Source: an uncultured Lachnospiraceae bacterium
GTDB lineage: Bacteria > Bacillota > Clostridia > Lachnospirales > Lachnospiraceae
Length of the DNA stretch: 64,000 bases
Direction: 5' to 3'
Assembly (NCBI GenBank): GCA_944384125.1
Contig: CALWSF010000002.1
Coordinates: 42,773-106,772, forward strand
Shown: positions 1 through 8,719 of the stretch, piece by piece
Position numbering within the stretch: the first letter of the stretch is position 1
Layout: each line of letters opens with the position of its first letter
Position numbers and translations under genes: made by a program
Notes under the pieces: model-generated
Told to the model about the DNA's origin: nothing
Database searches by the model: none
Seen by the model: only the letters and a program-made list of their open reading frames with translations

Positions 1-9
1 CTGAACCAT
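1..9 (-). CDS. 5' end of a gene leaving the window on the left (partial)
   Basis: Only the first three codons (Met-Val-Gln) are inside the window, reading leftwards from an ATG at 7-9. The call rests on a strong ribosome site, AGGAGGAGATTGTT, directly before the ATG, and on an AT-rich promoter-like region between it and the preceding carboxypeptidase gene. The product cannot be named from three residues. Confidence 0.6.
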
Positions 10-69
10 AACAATCTCCTCCTTGGGTTTTTATTTAAGTTGTATAAAAAGTCATTTATTATATAATCA

Positions 70-98
70 ATTATAGTATAAATATATAAAAAGCGCAA
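70..98 (-). promoter_or_regulatory. Candidate sigma-A promoter for the gene leaving the window
   Basis: On the minus strand TTGCGC (93-98) is followed by 17 bases and TATAAT (70-75). The -10 is perfect and the -35 keeps the TTG core. It lies about 60 bases before the ATG at 9 in a very AT-rich stretch. Other overlapping TATAAT-like words make the exact choice uncertain. Confidence 0.5.
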
Positions 99-101
99 TC
101 A

Positions 102-1109
102 CTAATTGACAATTTTGCGGATTATATTCGACATATTATCATAAAGTGAAGGACGGCTGTCTGATTTCAGTACTACAGATATATATTCTTTTCCCTGAGT
201 ATCACTGCTGGCCATAATCAGACAGTATCCGGCTGCCTGTGTGGTTCCTGTTTTTCCGCCAAGAACCGTGAGACCTTCCGGTGTTTCCTGATCTCCTTTC
301 TGGTACCAGTTCCCTACCTCCCATATCTGCTGCTTTGGCGCTCCGGATGCGTCTGTATAATCAGCTGTGTAGGATGATGCACCGATTATCTCTCTGAACA
401 GGGGAAGTTTTAAGGCTTCATTAAAAATTAAATAGAGATCATAAGCGGTTGTGTAGTGATTTTCGTCATTAAGACCGCTCGGGTTCATAAAATGGGTCTG
501 TGTAGCACCAAGCTCAGCTGCCCTCTCATTCATGCGTTCTGCAAAGGCATCAATACTTCCGTACATATGTACGGCAATCGCATTGGCTGCATCATTTCCG
601 GAGGGAATCAGGAGGCCGTAAAGAAGCTGCTCCAGTGTAAGCTTATCTCCCGGCTTAATGCCGCAGAGAGATGCCCCTGATTCATTAATTACCGCTTCAT
701 CCGTTACGGTTACCACATCAGAAAGATTGCCCTCTTCAATTGCGATAATGGCAGTCATTACCTTCGTAATACTGGCCGGATAGAGACGTTCAAAGGAATT
801 TTTGCTGTACAGGGCATTGCCGTCCGTAACATCAAAAAGAGCTCCCGCTTCGGATGTGATAAGTGCCTCATCCGATGGCGTCTCGTCTGTTATAATACAG
901 AGATCAGCAGCAAAAAAAGGCGCCAGCTCAGCCGTTTCAGCCGGCACCATCCCTGCTTCTCTCTCTTCAAAAGAATATGGTTTTTCGAGTCCGTTTTTTC
1001 CCTGGCATCCGGTCATAAAAATACCGGAAAAAATAAGGGCCACACACAGACGTGATGCAATCTTTTTCATGTGGCCGCCGCATAACAGTAAATTCCAGTA
1101 TTCTGTCAT
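102..1109 (-). CDS. D-alanyl-D-alanine carboxypeptidase, penicillin-binding lipoprotein-like (DacF family)
   Basis: This is a class of serine peptidase (S11) that trims the terminal D-Ala from peptidoglycan stem peptides outside the membrane. All three active-site motifs are visible: S-I-T-K at residues 113-116, S-G-N at 170-172 and K-T-G at 286-288. The N-terminus has a hydrophobic segment ending in M-T-G-C (Cys35), a plausible lipobox. The ATG at 1109 overlaps the stop of mgsA as ATGA, with GGGAG upstream, which supports coupled translation. An internal ATG at 1070 would give a more classical signal peptide but lacks a good ribosome site. It is the last gene of the cell-shape cluster. Confidence 0.9.
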   Translation of the reverse strand: MTEYWNLLLCGGHMKKIASRLCVALIFSGIFMTGCQGKNGLEKPYSFEEREAGMVPAETAELAPFFAADLCIITDETPSDEALITSEAGALFDVTDGNALYSKNSFERLYPASITKVMTAIIAIEEGNLSDVVTVTDEAVINESGASLCGIKPGDKLTLEQLLYGLLIPSGNDAANAIAVHMYGSIDAFAERMNERAAELGATQTHFMNPSGLNDENHYTTAYDLYLIFNEALKLPLFREIIGASSYTADYTDASGAPKQQIWEVGNWYQKGDQETPEGLTVLGGKTGTTQAAGYCLIMASSDTQGKEYISVVLKSDSRPSLYDNMSNIIRKIVN

Positions 1110-1501
1110 TTATACATCTCCCGCCATTCCATATCACCCCGATCAAGAGCCTTGATCAGCAGTTCAGCCGTTGCAAGATTGGTGGCAAGCGGAATATTGT
1201 GAATGTCACAGAGGCGTACAACATCGTTTACATCAGGCTCATGAGGTTTCGGAGCCAGCGGATCCCGGAGAAAAATCAGAAGATCTATCTGATTATGCTC
1301 TATCTGAGAGCCAAGCTGCTGACAGCCTCCCAGATGACCGGAAAGATATTTATGAATGCTGAGGTTGGTAACCTCCTCAATCAGCCGGCCGGTTGTGCCG
1401 GTTGCATATAACTCATGTTTACTTAATATTCCGCGATAGGCAATGCAAAAATTCTGCATCAGCTTTTTTTTCGCATCGTGCGCGATCAACCCAATATACA
1501 T
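1106..1501 (-). CDS. mgsA: Methylglyoxal synthase family protein with altered catalytic residue
   Basis: MgsA converts dihydroxyacetone phosphate to methylglyoxal in the cytosol, a bypass of lower glycolysis. The 131-residue protein matches the family along its length: AHD near residue 9, the ATGTTG phosphate loop at 33-38, LRDPL at 78-82, PHEPD at 86-90 and the IPLATN block near 103. The base-providing Asp of the GGDQQ motif (Asp71 in E. coli) is Cys60 here (GGCQQ), read directly from a TGT codon. Start ATG at 1501 has AGGAGG upstream; longer upstream frames run through rodA and were discarded. Activity is therefore uncertain. The position between rodA and a carboxypeptidase gene is common in related Firmicutes. 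Confidence 0.85.
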   Translation of the reverse strand: MYIGLIAHDAKKKLMQNFCIAYRGILSKHELYATGTTGRLIEEVTNLSIHKYLSGHLGGCQQLGSQIEHNQIDLLIFLRDPLAPKPHEPDVNDVVRLCDIHNIPLATNLATAELLIKALDRGDMEWREMYK

Positions 1502-1515
1502 TGATACCTGCCTCC

Positions 1516-2640
1516 TTATTGATTTGTGCTTTTTCTTTGAAGTCCGATATTCAGAACAATCCCCACGCCAATAAACATGCTGAGCAGCGAACTCAGACCG
1601 GAACTTATAAAGGGAAGCGGAAGTCCCGTGTTGGGGAAAATGCCTGTTGCAACGGCAATGTTCGCAAAGCTCTGAAACGCCAGAAGTGCCGCAACCCCCG
1701 AAGCGATCAGTCTTCCTGACGTATCCTTTGCACGTGATGCTATCCAGATACACTCATATATGAGAAGAGCATACAGAAATACTACGGCCACACAGCCAAT
1801 GAAGCCCATCTCCTCCCCGATAACTGCAAAGATAAAATCTGTCTGTTCCTCCGAGAGAAAGTTTCCGTTTTTAACAGAACTGAGTGTATTGTTGAACAGC
1901 CCTTTTCCTCTGAGCTGTCCGGATCCGATTGCCATAATCGAATTGTCCTGCTGTCTGTTCAGATCCGCATACTGCGTACTGTTGTGAAAGATTTTGGCAA
2001 GGATTCGCTCTGCCTGATATTTTTTCAGGAACGGAACGAGATCAAGAAGAGCAAGATAAAGGGAAATTCCTGCCAGAGGAATTCCCACTGCCATTGCTCC
2101 CAGAATCCACCGATAACTGAGACCGGCCACAAAAATAATGCACAGCAGTGTAAATATAATTACTATTGTAGTGGAAAGATTGGGCTGCATGTAAACCATA
2201 GCTACCGGAACAATACACATCAGCGCTGCTGCCCCCACTATGGCCGGCTTATTGATTCTCTCCTGATTTCTGGCAAGAAAACAGGAGAGAACGATAATAA
2301 GACCTATTTTCACAAACTCCGACGGCTGGATCTGTACGTTGCCGATGCGAAGCCATCTGGTCGCACCGTTGCTTGTTCTTCCTACAAGAAGAACGGCAGC
2401 GAGCATCCCGACACAGACAGCGTAGATCAGCGTATTAAAGCGAAAATAGCGGTGGTAGTCGATCAGTGATACAACCAGACAGACAGCCAGGGCAACAACC
2501 ACACCCACAATCTGTTTTGTAAAAACGGCTCTGTCCTGACCGCTGGCACTTCCCACCACGAGAATCCCCAGTACGCTCAAAAGCAGTACATAAATTAATA
2601 TACGAAAATTGTAATTTCTAAAGCGGTAGTCGAATATCAT
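1516..2640 (-). CDS. rodA: SEDS-family peptidoglycan glycosyltransferase RodA
   Basis: RodA polymerises lipid II during side-wall elongation, working with a class B PBP. The 374-residue protein is almost entirely hydrophobic with about ten membrane segments. It carries SEDS hallmarks, including a Q-P-S-E-F-K segment about a third of the way in and an IGEEMGF-type loop in the second half, ending with a G-L-P-L-P-F-I-S-S-G block near the C-terminus. The ATG at 2640 has AAGGAG ten bases upstream and overlaps the end of minE by 23 bases. FtsW or SpoVE are close relatives; the partner PBP2 and mreCD in the same cluster favour RodA. Confidence 0.9.
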   Translation of the reverse strand: MIFDYRFRNYNFRILIYVLLLSVLGILVVGSASGQDRAVFTKQIVGVVVALAVCLVVSLIDYHRYFRFNTLIYAVCVGMLAAVLLVGRTSNGATRWLRIGNVQIQPSEFVKIGLIIVLSCFLARNQERINKPAIVGAAALMCIVPVAMVYMQPNLSTTIVIIFTLLCIIFVAGLSYRWILGAMAVGIPLAGISLYLALLDLVPFLKKYQAERILAKIFHNSTQYADLNRQQDNSIMAIGSGQLRGKGLFNNTLSSVKNGNFLSEEQTDFIFAVIGEEMGFIGCVAVVFLYALLIYECIWIASRAKDTSGRLIASGVAALLAFQSFANIAVATGIFPNTGLPLPFISSGLSSLLSMFIGVGIVLNIGLQRKSTNQ

Positions 2641-2917
2641 GCTGTAAATGGCTCCTTAAATCAAGAACCGGTATTGTCGCGCAGATTGCCGGCAGTTTTC
2701 CGGAGATCGTCTCAGACGGGGTTCGGACCACACATACCGTAATATCCCCTGCCTCTATCTCCAGATACCGGGAGATGCTGCGCAGAAAGTCATTCCGTAT
2801 CATCTCAAGAAGCTCAGGCGAACATCCGGCGCGATCAGCTATCAGAAGCAGCTTCAAGCGCTGTCTCGCGATATCGCCTGAGTTTTTTCTGGTAAACAGT
2901 TCTGCAATATGAATCAT
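2618..2917 (-). CDS. minE: Cell division topological specificity factor MinE
   Basis: MinE stimulates the MinD ATPase and drives pole-to-pole oscillation of MinCD, keeping the division septum at midcell. The 99-residue protein has an N-terminal anti-MinCD segment (RKNSGDIARQRLKLLL, about residues 10-25) and a C-terminal topological-specificity domain, matching the usual length of 85-100. ATG at 2917 is preceded by AGGAGGGG. The gene lies 12 bases after minD. MinE, rather than the DivIVA system alone, is typical of Clostridia with a minCDE operon. Confidence 0.93.
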   Translation of the reverse strand: MIHIAELFTRKNSGDIARQRLKLLLIADRAGCSPELLEMIRNDFLRSISRYLEIEAGDITVCVVRTPSETISGKLPAICATIPVLDLRSHLQHDIRLPL

Positions 2918-2929
2918 ATGGTCCCCTCC

Positions 2930-3721
2930 TTACGCCCGTTTCAGAAGGCAGGATATTTTGGACCAGAGACCTGAACTGCTGTCCAGATTTATAAACGGTA
3001 CCGATTCGCCGAGAATTCTTTTGCAAATATTCAGATATGCCTGTCCGGCATATCCGTTCATCCCTACCAGCGGCTCCCCCTGATTGGTGGATATCACAAT
3101 ATCCTCGTCATCAGGGACAGTACCTATGACAGGAATGGAAAGGATATCCATCACATCATCCACTGACATCATATCTCCCCGGCGCACCATATCACTCCGG
3201 ATACGGTTGATAATCAAATCAATGCGTCTGAGTTCATCGGCTTCCAAAAGTCCGATGATACGATCTGCGTCGCGGATGGCGGAAACCTCCGGCGTTGTAA
3301 CTATAAGCGCCCGGTCAGCTCCTGCAATGGCGTTGCGAAACCCCTGCTCAATTCCGGCCGGACAATCTAAAAGTATGTAATCAAACTCTTCTCTTAAGTT
3401 TTCCACTAACTTTATCATCTGCCCGGGCGTCACGGACGATTTGTCCCTCGTCTGAGCAGAAGGTAATAAAAACAGGTCAGGATATCTTTTGTCTCGAATC
3501 AGCGCCTGCTTCATGCGGCAGTTTCCTTCTATCACGTCCACCAGATTGTATATAATCCGGTTTTCCAGCCCCATAACCACGTCAAGGTTGCGCAGTCCGA
3601 TATCCGTATCGATCAGAACAACGCGTTTACCCAGCATGGCAAGGCCGGTACCGACGTTCGCAGAAGTAGTTGTCTTGCCGACGCCTCCTTTTCCGGAAGT
3701 AACAACAATGACTTCACTCAT
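2930..3721 (-). CDS. minD: Septum site-determining ATPase MinD
   Basis: MinD is a ParA/MinD-type ATPase that dimerises on the membrane when bound to ATP and recruits MinC. The deviant Walker A motif GKGGVGKTTT is at residues 10-19, with the signature Lys in the first GKGG. DTDIGLRNLD follows near residue 38 and LLDCPAG near 117. The C-terminus ends in a short basic-hydrophobic stretch that could be the amphipathic membrane-targeting helix. Length (263) fits the family. ATG at 3721 has AGGAGG eight bases upstream. It is followed 12 bases later by minE. Confidence 0.95.
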   Translation of the reverse strand: MSEVIVVTSGKGGVGKTTTSANVGTGLAMLGKRVVLIDTDIGLRNLDVVMGLENRIIYNLVDVIEGNCRMKQALIRDKRYPDLFLLPSAQTRDKSSVTPGQMIKLVENLREEFDYILLDCPAGIEQGFRNAIAGADRALIVTTPEVSAIRDADRIIGLLEADELRRIDLIINRIRSDMVRRGDMMSVDDVMDILSIPVIGTVPDDEDIVISTNQGEPLVGMNGYAGQAYLNICKRILGESVPFINLDSSSGLWSKISCLLKRA

Positions 3722-3795
3722 TTGAACATCCTCCTGTATTCAGTTTACCATTTTATTCTACTCTAAAACAGGAAATAATTCCAGTCTTAAATAAA

Positions 3796-4461
3796 TTAAA
3801 TAAAATTAAAATAATTTAAAAAACTTTTTTTAATTGGACGGACAGCAACAGTTCCGTCCTGTGCGGATGCAATCATAGGGCCTCTTCCGAGTCTGCGTCC
3901 TCTGTCTTTTGTTTCGCAGGGGATATTGGCGATTCGCAGACTGGTCGGAGACATGACCAGTGCTGATATGACCGCGTCATAATTTCCGGCAGCTCCCGCG
4001 TGAACGGAACCGGACAGCTCACCCAGTATTACAACATTTCCTTTGGCTGTCACGCGGGCACCGCGTTCCACATCTCCAATTACCACAATGCTTGCCTCTG
4101 ACTCCAGAATACTCCCGCGTTCCAGATTTCCCCTGTAAAACTGACCGGTTCTGGATGTGAGCTCCATAAGCCGCTCTGTCAGGGCTTTTTCACAGCGGGC
4201 GATCCGGTTGGCATTTGTATCCAGAAGACACAGTATTTCTATCTGAGAATTTTCTGTGATAGCATCCACAATTCGAAGTTCCTCTTCCGGCAAAAGCCGG
4301 CGTCCTTCCAGAGTCAGTGTCATCTGAACTGCTCCCCAGAATTTTGCACTTTCCCGGAATTTTTTTCCTACGTCCTCTACCAGTTTTTCAAAAGAAGGTT
4401 CAGGATTCAGAATAACCGTCATTCCTGCCTTACTTCCTTTTATCACGACAGAACTCTGCAT
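3796..4461 (-). CDS. minC: Septum site-determining protein MinC
   Basis: MinC blocks FtsZ ring assembly away from midcell when carried by MinD. The 221-residue product has the weakly conserved N-terminal domain (to about residue 105) and the beta-helical C-terminal domain with repeated G-rich turns (RGNLERG, GDVERGA, GELSGSVHAG) and the RLGRGP motif that contacts MinD. I chose ATG at 4461, served by AGAGGTGA eight bases upstream. A GTG at 4473 in frame is possible and would add four residues. The 74 bases between minC and minD are unusually AT-rich and hold no recognisable terminator. Confidence 0.92.
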   Translation of the reverse strand: MQSSVVIKGSKAGMTVILNPEPSFEKLVEDVGKKFRESAKFWGAVQMTLTLEGRRLLPEEELRIVDAITENSQIEILCLLDTNANRIARCEKALTERLMELTSRTGQFYRGNLERGSILESEASIVVIGDVERGARVTAKGNVVILGELSGSVHAGAAGNYDAVISALVMSPTSLRIANIPCETKDRGRRLGRGPMIASAQDGTVAVRPIKKSFLNYFNFI

Positions 4462-4476
4462 GATGGCAATCACCTC

Positions 4477-7377
4477 TTAATCTCCATTTATTCGTTCATT
4501 GGATGCGTCAAGCGCTCCGGAATTCATGATATCGTCAAGTGTGGTGTAACCGTAGAAATACCGGTATACATGCTTGGCCACCATCGCCGCATTGGACGAG
4601 GTATATCCGTTTGGTATGTTAACTGTAACAGCAATTTCCGGATTCTCATATGGTGCAAAGGAAATAAAGAATGCGTGGTTTCCCCGTTTGTCCGACTCCT
4701 GAGCGGTACCGGTTTTTCCGGCAATATGAACATCCAGATTATTAAAAATCCTGTTGGTCGAACTGTTGGTAATAACCTGTCTCATTCCCTGTTGTACCGC
4801 ATCCCATGTACTGGAAGCGAAATCAAGAACAGCATGGACAGAAGGTGTATAATCTTTTACAAGATTTCCCTGTGAGTCTGTTTCCTTGTCGATCAGGCTC
4901 AGATCAAAAACGGTACCCCTGTTCGCAAGGGCTGTGACATAGCGCGCCAGCTGTACATTGGCAAACTGATGTGTTCCCTGTCCCATACTGGAACGCTCAG
5001 GGTCTGTGTTACTGATTTCCGGCATAGCCTCATAAATCTCTATACCGGACGGCTGATCCAGACCAAACATGGACGCATATTTGCGCAGGGTTTCCAGTCC
5101 TTTATCCGCATTGTAGGTTCCGTCTGCTTCTGTGGACAGGCGGTGTGCAACCTCGGAAAAGAAATAGTTGCAGGAATTTTCGATACCTCCGATTACATTA
5201 AGAGGTCCGTGAAATCCAGGATATTTCCAGCATCGGATAGGATTGCTGACTTCTTCATAGATACCGGTACAGTTGATTGTATCCAGAAGGCTTATGACAC
5301 CTTCCTCCAGTCCGGCAATGGCAGTAATCGGCTTAAAGGTTGAACCGGGCGCCTTGAGCGTCTGAGTGGCATTGTTTCGAAGAGGAAGTGACTGATCAGA
5401 ATTAAGCTGAGCAAAATACTCACTGTCAGAAATCCGATTGTTGTCATAGCTGGGGTAAGATACAAGCGCCAGCACCTCTCCCGTTTTTACATTTGTCACA
5501 ACACAGCTGGCCGTACATGGATCAAGGGCCAGCTGAGCCGGTGTAATTTCAATATTCCGTATTTTATTCATCAGGAACTGATAGGCATAATCTTCGCCTC
5601 CGGCCCGGAGCTGACTTACTTCAGCTTCATCGTAAGCCAGAACATTCTGTGAGTAAAGCGCCAGACAGAGTTCCCTTCCTGTCACTGTTCCGTTATTGAT
5701 GAGGGAACGGTATATTTCTTTTGTAAAATTCTCATCGTCTGCCAGATTCTCAAAACAGAAATCCACAAGAGCTGTAAATACATCATCTGCATTGGAATAT
5801 CTGCTCTCTATAGGCAGCTTCGTCGTATCAATCCAGTTGCTTGCAATTCCGTAATAAAGGTAATCACGCAGACTGATGGTTCCGTTTTTCCATGCCTGGT
5901 ACTCATCGCCGGAAGTATCAATTGCATCCCGGATGACAACTCCTGCTTCATCACTGGATAAGTACGAATACAGATACTGAAGATACGACTGCATCTCTTC
6001 GGAGAGAGAATTCATCGGAACAGCGTTTTCAGAAAGAAGTTCATTTCTTATATCCTCTTCAATCTGTACACGGGCGCTTTCATATTTGAGGTTGATCTGA
6101 TGTTCCACGTCAGACGCTTCTGCAGAAGAAAAAGCGTCAAGAGACAGAACGTTATTGTTAATCAGCTGAAAATAAGCTGTCTTAACCGGTATCTTAATAC
6201 TGGAGGAGTCTGTGTAAACAATCTCCTCTTCTTCCTGGTTTACAATGGTGTTTAAAAGCACACCGGCCAGCTGCCGTTCGAGAATATTATAGATTCCTTT
6301 CTGCAGATTAAGATCCAGGGTCAGCCAGATATCGTTTCCGGCCACCGGCTGAACCTCATCGGTAATCATCAGGATCCGCCCCACGTTGTCCACATAGGCT
6401 GTCTGTGATCCTTTTTTCCCTTTAAGCTCCAGCTCCATGGAAGATTCGATTCCCGTCCGTCCCACAATATCATTCAGTTCATAATCATCATTGACGGATT
6501 TAAGCTCCTCTAATCTTTCACTTGTAACTTTTCCCGTGTAGCCGATAATCGGAGCAAAATAAATACTTTCGTTGTATACCCGTATCGTGGATTCTTCAAT
6601 GGCAACTCCCGGAAGTTCAGCGGAATGTTCCAGAATATCGGCGACAGTCTCATCTCCAATATCTGTTGCAATCGTAGTTGTCTCATATTTCTGGAAAGCC
6701 GTAAATCGCATGGTGTATCGGATCCCCAGAATCTGGAGTGCAATATCATCCGGTACATCCACAGGATTTCCATTTTCATCGCGGGGTCTTCCGTCCTTGT
6801 CAGGGCTTGCATTCTCCACAAGGCTGTAATCTTCTTTCAAACGCTCGAATAATTCTTCGGCAGTGATGTCTGACGGGTATTTTCCTTCCGCATCATCCAG
6901 CTCATCCACACTGCGAAGACCGTAATAATCACGCAGGAAACGATTGCGGGCTGCCTGTGTCGTACCGGTAAAGGCGATATTTCCGTTCTGATCGATCGAG
7001 AGTTCCAGGCTGGTCTGCACAGTCTCCCCATGCTCAAACAGTATGGAGACCAGACGGTAAAGCATTGTGTTCCACTCATAATCTTTTTTAAAAACACCTG
7101 TATCCTGTATGGATACATCATAGGCAAGTTCATTGTACGCAAGAACATTGCCGTTGCGATCGTATATATTGCCCCGCGTGCTGGCTGTTTTAATAACTTT
7201 TTCCGTCAGTGCAATATAGGCATTCTGGTACTCCTCTCCTTTTACAATCTGCAGGGTAAACAGTCTGACTACCAGTGTACAGAACATCAGACAAAACACC
7301 ACCGACAGTACAAAAAGCCGGGAGGTAATGATTTTTTTTAATGATTCTTTCAGATATTCTTTCAGATCTTCAAACAA
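4477..7377 (-). CDS. mrdA: Class B penicillin-binding protein 2 (elongasome transpeptidase), extra-long
   Basis: PBP2 cross-links new peptidoglycan during elongation, paired with RodA. One N-terminal membrane segment (about residues 20-45) is followed by the PBP dimerisation region and a C-terminal transpeptidase domain. S-T-F-K near residue 676 holds the nucleophile, S-C-N follows near 733, and K-T-G-T is near 886. The protein is 966 residues, against about 630-720 in model species. The excess is a mostly acidic block at roughly residues 375-615, between the L-Q-K-G-I segment and the T-G-E-V-L-A-L strand. The stop lies 16 bases before the minC ATG, and the start overlaps mreD by 8 bases. Confidence 0.93.
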   Translation of the reverse strand: MFEDLKEYLKESLKKIITSRLFVLSVVFCLMFCTLVVRLFTLQIVKGEEYQNAYIALTEKVIKTASTRGNIYDRNGNVLAYNELAYDVSIQDTGVFKKDYEWNTMLYRLVSILFEHGETVQTSLELSIDQNGNIAFTGTTQAARNRFLRDYYGLRSVDELDDAEGKYPSDITAEELFERLKEDYSLVENASPDKDGRPRDENGNPVDVPDDIALQILGIRYTMRFTAFQKYETTTIATDIGDETVADILEHSAELPGVAIEESTIRVYNESIYFAPIIGYTGKVTSERLEELKSVNDDYELNDIVGRTGIESSMELELKGKKGSQTAYVDNVGRILMITDEVQPVAGNDIWLTLDLNLQKGIYNILERQLAGVLLNTIVNQEEEEIVYTDSSSIKIPVKTAYFQLINNNVLSLDAFSSAEASDVEHQINLKYESARVQIEEDIRNELLSENAVPMNSLSEEMQSYLQYLYSYLSSDEAGVVIRDAIDTSGDEYQAWKNGTISLRDYLYYGIASNWIDTTKLPIESRYSNADDVFTALVDFCFENLADDENFTKEIYRSLINNGTVTGRELCLALYSQNVLAYDEAEVSQLRAGGEDYAYQFLMNKIRNIEITPAQLALDPCTASCVVTNVKTGEVLALVSYPSYDNNRISDSEYFAQLNSDQSLPLRNNATQTLKAPGSTFKPITAIAGLEEGVISLLDTINCTGIYEEVSNPIRCWKYPGFHGPLNVIGGIENSCNYFFSEVAHRLSTEADGTYNADKGLETLRKYASMFGLDQPSGIEIYEAMPEISNTDPERSSMGQGTHQFANVQLARYVTALANRGTVFDLSLIDKETDSQGNLVKDYTPSVHAVLDFASSTWDAVQQGMRQVITNSSTNRIFNNLDVHIAGKTGTAQESDKRGNHAFFISFAPYENPEIAVTVNIPNGYTSSNAAMVAKHVYRYFYGYTTLDDIMNSGALDASNERINGD

Positions 7378-7888
7378 GCTTTGAGTCTCTCCTTTGCTCC
7401 CATTCCTTTAGTTTTCGGTTAATAAAGAGGAAAAAGCGATAGACGAACAGTGTCGTCACAGTGGTAAAAATAATTTCCGGCAGAATAATGCTGATAAAAT
7501 AATGCCCGAAATTCAGCCGGTTCCGGATCAGAAAACGGAAAATATATATATAAAGATTATACGCCAGATCACTTACCAGACTCAGTACAAGAGGAAGTGT
7601 GATGTAATCTTCATAATAATATTTGGTACAGATGCCGCTCACATATCCCAGGTTGACAAAAAACAGAGTGTAGAAGCCGAAAGGTCCGCTGTAAAACAGA
7701 TCCATAAACAGGCCTGCAATAAGACCATAAAGCATGCCCCTTTCTCTGCCCTCAATAAAACCTCCTATGAACACGAGAATCAGAAGCAGATTGGGTGCGG
7801 AAGAGAGAAAGGAAAGCTGGGGAAAAACGCAGATCTGGATTGTGAAGGCCAGGATCAGCATTACGATATTAATCAGTATTTTCCGCAT
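7370..7888 (-). CDS. mreD: Rod shape-determining membrane protein MreD
   Basis: MreD is a small polytopic membrane component of the elongasome. The 172-residue product has about five hydrophobic segments, a conserved short loop with FxDLF-like residues (LFMDLFYSGPFGFYTL, near 60-75) and a basic C-terminal tail. ATG at 7888 is preceded by GGGGAGAAG. It overlaps mreC upstream by 20 bases and mrdA downstream by 8 bases, showing tight co-translation of the MreCD-PBP2 module. Confidence 0.88.
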   Translation of the reverse strand: MRKILINIVMLILAFTIQICVFPQLSFLSSAPNLLLILVFIGGFIEGRERGMLYGLIAGLFMDLFYSGPFGFYTLFFVNLGYVSGICTKYYYEDYITLPLVLSLVSDLAYNLYIYIFRFLIRNRLNFGHYFISIILPEIIFTTVTTLFVYRFFLFINRKLKEWEQRRDSKLV

Positions 7889-8717
7889 TTTCTTCTCCCC
7901 CGTTCTTGAGCTGAGTTATAACCAGCACCTCCTGAAGATTGTCAAAATCGGCAACGGGAAGAATCGTTCCCGATTTTGTTACGTTGTTGGCATCAGTAGT
8001 AAGATCGGATGCATATCCGATCAGGATGCCCGGCAGAAAAATATCACTTATGTTAGATGTGACAATCTTATCGCCATCCTGAATATCGGCTTCCTTTTTT
8101 ATGTGGTCCAGACCCAGGCGGCCCTCCTGATACAGAGTCAGATCTCCTGAAACATTGCAGGTGTCCCCGGTTCGCAGCGACATGCCGCTCACGTTGCTGT
8201 CGTCATCTATAATGGCACGGACTGTAGCATAATTGGCACCCACATCTGTGACAATTCCGACAAGACCGCCGCCTGCCATAACATTCATGTTAACCTGGAC
8301 TCCGTCTGAAAGTCCTTTATCAATTCTGAAAACCTGAAACCAGTTTCCCGAGTCTTTGGCAATTACGCGTGCCGCCATCTTGGGGTACTGCATGTATTCC
8401 TGATCAAGCTGATACAGCTCCCGGAGGCGGTCAAGCTCATATACCTCCGACTGGAGACGATTGTTTTCTTCTACCAGCTCATCGATGCGGGCAGATAACC
8501 GGGCATTCTCCTCCTGTGCTTCTTTCAGGGAAGAATAATTCTGTATGGAATTGTAAAGTCCTGTTCCCACGGCATTTACACCCGACTGCAGCGGAACGAG
8601 AATATATCCCACTCCGGTCCGCAGTGGTGTCAGAAAGCTGGAATTGATAGAAGTGGCGGCAATCAGGACAATGCAGAAAGCAGACATCCCCGCCAGAATA
8701 TATTTACTGTTTTTCAT
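7869..8717 (-). CDS. mreC: Rod shape-determining protein MreC
   Basis: MreC is a bitopic protein that links PBP2 and RodA outside the membrane. The 282 residues comprise one N-terminal membrane segment (8-30), a coiled coil rich in Glu and Leu (about 62-105), and the MreC beta-domains including D-x-G-x-x-x-G-V-Q and the G-G-L-V-G-I-V motif near 145-155. The start codon is two bases downstream of the radC stop. In most relatives mreB separates radC and mreC; here nothing does. Confidence 0.93.
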   Translation of the reverse strand: MKNSKYILAGMSAFCIVLIAATSINSSFLTPLRTGVGYILVPLQSGVNAVGTGLYNSIQNYSSLKEAQEENARLSARIDELVEENNRLQSEVYELDRLRELYQLDQEYMQYPKMAARVIAKDSGNWFQVFRIDKGLSDGVQVNMNVMAGGGLVGIVTDVGANYATVRAIIDDDSNVSGMSLRTGDTCNVSGDLTLYQEGRLGLDHIKKEADIQDGDKIVTSNISDIFLPGILIGYASDLTTDANNVTKSGTILPVADFDNLQEVLVITQLKNGGEENAENTD

Positions 8718-8719
8718 AG

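Noticed and set aside
1502-1753. N-terminal extension of mgsA by 84 residues
   Set aside because: It overlaps rodA in another frame; the start at 1501 has AGGAGG and gives the normal family length.
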